Source of the DNA: Solen grandis
Lineage: Eukaryota > Mollusca > Bivalvia > Adapedonta > Solenidae
Assembly (NCBI GenBank): GCA_021229015.1
Contig: CM037790.1
Coordinates: 54,904,361 to 54,968,360, forward strand
Reading direction: 5' to 3'
DNA length: 64,000 nt
The position numbers and the translations under genes were made by a program. Numbering within the stretch: the first letter of the stretch is position 1; each line of letters begins with the position of its first letter. The notes under the pieces are model-generated. The model did not search any database and had not been told where the DNA came from. It worked only from the letters and a program-made list of their open reading frames with translations. Shown here one piece after another: positions 62,486 to 64,000 of the stretch.

Positions 62486-64000
62486 TAAGAAGCGACAAAG
62501 TCAAGAGAAGACTTTTGGGGGGTTTAAGGGGATACCCTAAGCAATGTCCAATGGCCTTTTTGACCGTCTCAGTCTAAGACTGGCCAAAACAGAAACTAAT
62601 TTCTGGGTGCGCTTTTCAACCATTGCCATTTCTTTTTTTCTTTTTTTTAAGATCGGGAATGTGTCACTGAAAGGCCGCCTAATATCCCCGAATGCCCCCC
62701 CCCCCCCCCGATACTTAGGCGAGACAGGGGACTGAAAGGGCATTACTTCTTCAGGGTAAGAAATACGGGCTTATCTTGCATTCACAAACTGGCATAAAAT
62801 ATTTGATAAGGGTTTCCTGAACCCCCACAAAAAGTGACTTGTGATCATTAGTTTTTGACTCAACAGTGTAAAAGACAGTTTTGTCAAAGACTGAGAAAAA
62901 AATCAATTTTCACGTTAAACATAATCATTTTGTCAAAATTGCGGAAGGGAATAGGTTCGAGTTCGACCTTAATGATATTGGCTGTCAAATTGTCGATCTG
63001 GAAGCAGTCTTCACATTTTTAGTTTTAGTTGAAAAAAATTGTTTTCTAAATTTATTAAATCATAAATTTTCATTGACTTATCAGTAACATTGAACAATAA
63101 CTGATTACCTGGATTTGATTTGAATTAGTAATCATAATCTACACATACATTATCCCAAAATATGGCAGTTAACAATTTTCAATTTCTTTCATTTCTTAAT
63201 TATATTCATAAATCTAAAAATACACATTTTTTATAATAATAATTATTATTATTATTATATTCGTAAATAATAAGAAAAGTGAACATGATGATGTATAGAC
63301 CTACTTTTTGTATTTATATATTGAGGGAGTTAGTTAAGAAGAATTTAACTGCTTCGTTAAAATAATACTTACAAGTTATGTAAAAATAGTATAGCTGATG
63401 ACATTTAGAAACACAACCCATTTCTGATAAAGTTTAATTTACATGGCTAGCGATAGGTATGCATCTTCCCCGCAGAATAGCTTTTTAATTTTTTTTCCCC
63501 CCAAAAAATCGGCAATTTTTCATACCTGAAAGTTCATCAACTTGGCAGTTAAATTGCCCGCTTTTAATTCAAGATTTAAAATTTTATAGATGTAGAGAAA
63601 AGTGAATTTAAAATTTCGTTGATTAGATTTAGTCAAAGTTATTTGTTAAATCAATAATTTCTTTGGGCTCTAGTGAAAATATTTCGATAGCAATTACATT
63701 TTAATGTCCAACTTAGTTGTTGTTTTTAGTGGCTAATTTTATACTAATCGATTTTTATGCTATTTCCTAAACATCACCTGTCTAGAATAGTTTTACTGAT
63801 AAAAAGTTTTTGTAATTGCCTATTTTTCTTCAATCATTAGATCGCTTGGCAGACGAGATGTCCTTAGGTATCACTCGACAATAGTCTGAATCAGTGAACG
63901 TGTCAATCAATTTGCATACACAGTACCTTAAGCACATGCTTATCACTAAGTCATGGATGACTGCCGATTCGGATTACCTACACATTAACAGCAGGGGGCC
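62486..64000. other. No gene recognised
   Basis: A poly-C run (about 62695-62709) lies in sequence possibly belonging to another repeat. (ATT)n at about 63232-63257. The open frame 62881-63087 has no motif. Confidence 0.5.

Overview
The window is animal nuclear DNA, most likely from a bivalve or related lophotrochozoan (inference). It is AT-rich, has one spliced host gene, and is dense in interspersed repeats: two tRNA-derived SINE families, several LINEs, fold-back elements, mini- and microsatellites. It also has a 100-base assembly gap (48914-49013). No bacterial-type genes were seen.

Layout. 1-6.7 kb: the 3' exons of a METTL24-family methyltransferase gene (+), with a 31-bp minisatellite of about 41 units in its first visible intron. 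6.9-17.4 kb: small terminal-inverted-repeat (TIR) and palindromic elements, SINEs, a 1.4-kb tandem duplication and a mariner relic. 17460-34572: a 17.1-kb Polinton/Maverick (polintovirus-like) element with 5'-AG...CT-3' ends, TIRs of about 260-300 bp and a perfect 6-bp target duplication (CTGATT). 36.4-48.9 kb: a large inverted repeat whose arms carry further nested insertions. 52.5-60.1 kb: LINE debris, then a nearly intact L2/CR1-like LINE. 61158-62485: a TA-flanked DNA element with long CGGCCG-rich inverted ends and one small gene.

The Polinton carries a minus-strand core block: protein-primed DNA polymerase B (frameshifted), F-box-like protein, packaging ATPase, two related basic core proteins, chromodomain integrase, membrane protein, penton (late frameshift), major capsid protein and adenain-like protease. 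Several of these ORFs abut or overlap by ATGA. Small accessory genes sit in both arms: a Q-rich coiled-coil protein with a possible SUMO-interaction motif, a RING protein, a zinc-knuckle protein, a basic protein with two YPxL motifs, and others.

The most interesting signal is in the arms. Six accessory genes end in what looks like a metazoan replication-dependent histone mRNA 3' end. Each has a 16-nt stem-loop (four GGCCCTTTTCAGGGCC, one GGCCCTTATCAGGGCC, one GGTCCTTTTCAGGACC) 13-34 nt after the stop codon. Exactly 14 nt further on lies a purine-rich box (GAAAGGA, GAAAGAGA or GAGAGGGA), placed like the U7-binding histone downstream element. Five of the six have a TATA promoter with an AAGTAGGTCAATCC-type motif just upstream, and three regions share a longer promoter module. 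Core genes and the zinc-knuckle gene instead show AATAAA signals and lack the module. This suggests two expression classes, one coupled to the host histone-mRNA (S-phase) machinery. I know of no description of this in Polintons, but I could not search. Several genes are broken, so this copy is probably no longer autonomous.
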